Of a DNA stretch of 64,000 nucleotides, positions 62,001 to 64,000 are shown piece after piece (position 1 is the stretch's first letter; every line of letters begins with the position of its first letter). The notes under the pieces were generated by a model, which was not told the DNA's origin, searched no databases, and was given only the letters and a program-made list of their open reading frames with translations. Position numbers and translations under genes: made by a program. This DNA comes from Treponema sp. (GTDB lineage: Bacteria > Spirochaetota > Spirochaetia > Treponematales > Treponemataceae): NCBI GenBank assembly GCA_016286365.1, contig JAEESN010000009.1:1-64000 (forward strand). Reading direction: 5' to 3'.

Positions 62001-62618
62001 ATGATAAAGGAATTTCTTCCATACGATAAAGTCAGAAATAACGCATTAAAGCTTGCATCACAGATTTATAAGGATGGATTTATTCCCGATGTAATCTATT
62101 GTTCGCTTCGTGGTGGTGCTTATATGGCAAATATCATAAGTGAATATTTTAAAATACTTTCAAAGGTAAAACACTTTCATCCTGTTTTGTATGCAGGGGT
62201 TGTTGCACGTTCATATTCAGATGTAGCAAAGCACACTAAGGTTTTTATTGACGGATGGACATATCCTCCTGAAAATTTAAGACCTGGAGATAAAATCCTT
62301 TTAGTTGATGATATTTTTGATTCAGGCAGAACAATTAACTGTCTTGTAGAAACATTGATTAATTCAAGAGGGCTTCCTCGCGAAGACATAAAAGTTGTAG
62401 TACACGATTATAAATATTTTACATATCAGAAAGAACAGCTTCCTATTCAGCCTGATTATTTCTGCCGCAAATTTGTGATTAATAATCCGGATGAAAACCG
62501 ATGGATTCATTACATGAGCCACGAACTTGTTGGACTCACAAAAGATGAATTAAAGGAATATTATTATAAGGATGATCCTGAACTCAAAGATGTTCTTGAT
62601 CCGTTCCTGGGATTATAA
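62001..62618 (+). CDS. Phosphoribosyltransferase-family protein
   Basis: The protein (205 aa) has the PRPP-binding loop KILLVDDIFDSGRTINCLVE near residue 95 and an upstream VIYCSLRGGAYMANII that fits the pyrophosphate loop. This is the type I PRTase fold of hypoxanthine/xanthine phosphoribosyltransferases. A C-terminal WIHYMSHELVGLTKDELKEY extends past the core. The nucleobase cannot be decided, and some members act as regulators. A clear promoter precedes it, and the next gene begins 3 bases after its stop. Confidence 0.85.
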   Translation: MIKEFLPYDKVRNNALKLASQIYKDGFIPDVIYCSLRGGAYMANIISEYFKILSKVKHFHPVLYAGVVARSYSDVAKHTKVFIDGWTYPPENLRPGDKILLVDDIFDSGRTINCLVETLINSRGLPREDIKVVVHDYKYFTYQKEQLPIQPDYFCRKFVINNPDENRWIHYMSHELVGLTKDELKEYYYKDDPELKDVLDPFLGL

Positions 62619-62621
62619 CGA

Positions 62622-64000
62622 ATGAAAAAGATTTTTGCCTTAATAGTTTTGTTCAGTTCTCTTTTTGTTTCAAACGCTTTTGCACAGATTAAAGTTCTTA
62701 GTCCTATCGAAGGAAACTGGGCAAACAGGCAGATGCTTTGTATAGATGATTCTGATGGCGAAGAATATTATTATTCTCTGAATGGAGAAGATCCTGTTTC
62801 TTCAGGTTTTGCTTATGATTCTCCTGTTTTAATCGATTTAACAGGCCCTGTTTCAATCAGAATTAAAAAGTCCGGTAAAAAGAATGAAGAAATAAAGATC
62901 AATTACACAGTTGAACCGGATAACGCTTATGATGCGGATTATTCTCAGTTTATAGACAGCTTTTACGACACAGGCATTCTTAATTATACAGCGGGCTCAG
63001 AAATCTATATTCCTTACAGCCTTTATTACAGTATGGGGCTTCCACCGGATTCTTTTATAGAAGGTCAGCCTGTTTCTATCGCAGAGAACACAGTTATTTC
63101 CATGAATATTCCATGTGTTGTAATGGATAAAAACAACGGTAAAAAGTGGAGATTCATAATCAGAACATTTCCGCAGACACAGGGTGTATTTACACAGAAC
63201 GACGTTCCATTTGAAATTACAAACTGGAATACCATTTCCTTCCTCGACGACAATTATATTTACAGAATAGATTCAGAATATTGGGAATTACCAAAGGACA
63301 GTAAAACTTTAGACAGATCTGTTCCTCATAGGATTCAGTGGCAGAGTATAGCATACGAACAGGGTAATCCTATAGAAACTTTTGAGCTTCCTGCAAAACC
63401 AGAGGTAAGAAAATCAACAAACGATGACGGAAGCATCACTTATACAATCGACGGTGATGAATCCTACCAGATGAGCATTCTTTCTCCGGAAGGTGAATAC
63501 CAGGAATTCTTTACGGAAATCGGTGCAGATACCTTCTACGGAAATTCCGTTAAGGGTAATTTTACAATAGGAATTTTTTCTAACTCTGTTTACCAGGGTG
63601 ACATAAAAGTTGATTACGAAATCAATAAAAAACCTCCTCGTGTACCAGAAATCCTTGTAAAAGATCCCCAAACTTTTTATTCAAGACAGTCAATCTCGGG
63701 AAGTATTACAGGCCAGAGCGATGCAGAACTTTATGTTAGTGTAAGCGATCCGTTTTTAATTGAAGATACTTCCGAAGTTTATTCACCGCACAACGAGCTT
63801 TTACTTTCGCTTCCAACAAAAGATTATACACTTGTAAACGGAACAAATTACCGCTTTAATCTTGAGCCCGAGGTGAATGGAGCCTGTTATTACAGAATCT
63901 GTGCATACTCAAAAAAAGACAGTGTAGTCAGTGCCGTAGCTGAATATTCAGTCATCATCGATAAATATAATTATTATTATGACGAAAGTTATACCGGCGA
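62622..64000 (+). CDS. Large secreted protein, 3' end outside window
   Basis: This gene is absent from the ORF track because it has no stop inside the window; the frame is open from ATG 62622 to the last base (459 codons). It begins with a signal peptide (KKIFALIVLFSSLFVSNAFA). An early segment (residues 25-85, IEGNWANRQMLCIDDSDGEE, YYYSLNGEDPVSSGF) resembles the chitobiase/hexosaminidase C-terminal-like beta domain found in surface proteins. The rest is strand-rich with no motif I can name (DKNNGKKWRFIIRTF, GNFTIGIFSNSVYQGDIKVD). It is probably a periplasmic or surface protein of treponemes, cotranscribed with the phosphoribosyltransferase gene. Confidence 0.75.
   Translation, partial: MKKIFALIVLFSSLFVSNAFAQIKVLSPIEGNWANRQMLCIDDSDGEEYYYSLNGEDPVSSGFAYDSPVLIDLTGPVSIRIKKSGKKNEEIKINYTVEPDNAYDADYSQFIDSFYDTGILNYTAGSEIYIPYSLYYSMGLPPDSFIEGQPVSIAENTVISMNIPCVVMDKNNGKKWRFIIRTFPQTQGVFTQNDVPFEITNWNTISFLDDNYIYRIDSEYWELPKDSKTLDRSVPHRIQWQSIAYEQGNPIETFELPAKPEVRKSTNDDGSITYTIDGDESYQMSILSPEGEYQEFFTEIGADTFYGNSVKGNFTIGIFSNSVYQGDIKVDYEINKKPPRVPEILVKDPQTFYSRQSISGSITGQSDAELYVSVSDPFLIEDTSEVYSPHNELLLSLPTKDYTLVNGTNYRFNLEPEVNGACYYRICAYSKKDSVVSAVAEYSVIIDKYNYYYDESYTG

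Overview
The window is chromosomal DNA of an AT-rich spirochaete, most likely a Treponema (a gut or rumen-type species is my guess). The evidence is the fliH-fliI-fliJ end of a flagellar operon, a spirochaete-type TGS/uridine-kinase fusion protein, an LptD-like outer-membrane protein, a LolC-LolD-LolE operon with several predicted lipoproteins, and many secreted proteins with simple signal peptides. I see no rRNA, tRNA, CRISPR array, phage or transposase gene.

Layout. 1-2770: 3' end of a flagellar operon (fliH partial, fliI, fliJ). 2825-4480 (-): nucleoside-kinase-like protein. 4645-6309: secreted trypsin-like protease with a barrel-like tail. 6390-13684: yebC, then a recombination cluster (ruvC, ruvA, ruvB) interspersed with a membrane protein, a YhhN-family protein, glycerate kinase and an HD phosphohydrolase, closed by a Phd/PIN toxin-antitoxin pair. 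13785-14867: queA, followed by a compact GC-rich repeat element. 15010-21327 (-): an operon of nucleotide-sugar dehydratase, DegT aminotransferase and three overlapping genes of a divergent molybdenum hydroxylase. 21469-23800: a secreted protein and an acidic-repeat SPOR protein. 23896-24918 (-): ilvE. 25156-31836: outer-membrane-like protein, ribF, rpsO, pnp, DUF4349 lipoprotein, CYTH protein. 31823-35642 (-): sugar-acid type catabolic genes and an atypical TatD protein. 35718-47931: uvrA, lptD-like, then phoH, HDIG phosphodiesterase, ybeY, corC/tlyC and a TPR protein, mostly with overlapping ends. 47928-48806 (-): secreted FN3/TPR-like protein. 48883-56920: prfB with its programmed frameshift, a PEGA-like membrane protein, ftsY, a lipoprotein and lolC-lolD-lolE. 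57028-64000: clpC-like ATPase, a NitT/TauT-type ABC transporter, a phosphoribosyltransferase, and a secreted protein running off the end.

How the genes work together. Housekeeping themes dominate: flagellar export, DNA repair (ruvABC, uvrA), RNA decay and translation (pnp, rpsO, prfB, ybeY, queA), and envelope biogenesis (lptD, lolCDE, ftsY). Accessory content is small: the toxin-antitoxin pair, the sugar/molybdenum-hydroxylase operon, and two repeat elements.

The most interesting non-coding signals are three tandem hairpin repeats at 7135-7319 whose stem bases change in compensating pairs, a GC-rich repeat next to queA with a 15-bp duplication of the gene end, and a recurring arrangement in which a -10 hexamer lies 6-9 bases before a start codon that has no Shine-Dalgarno sequence, suggesting several leaderless mRNAs. 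No gene exceeds what known families explain, and no intergenic gap exceeds 300 bases.
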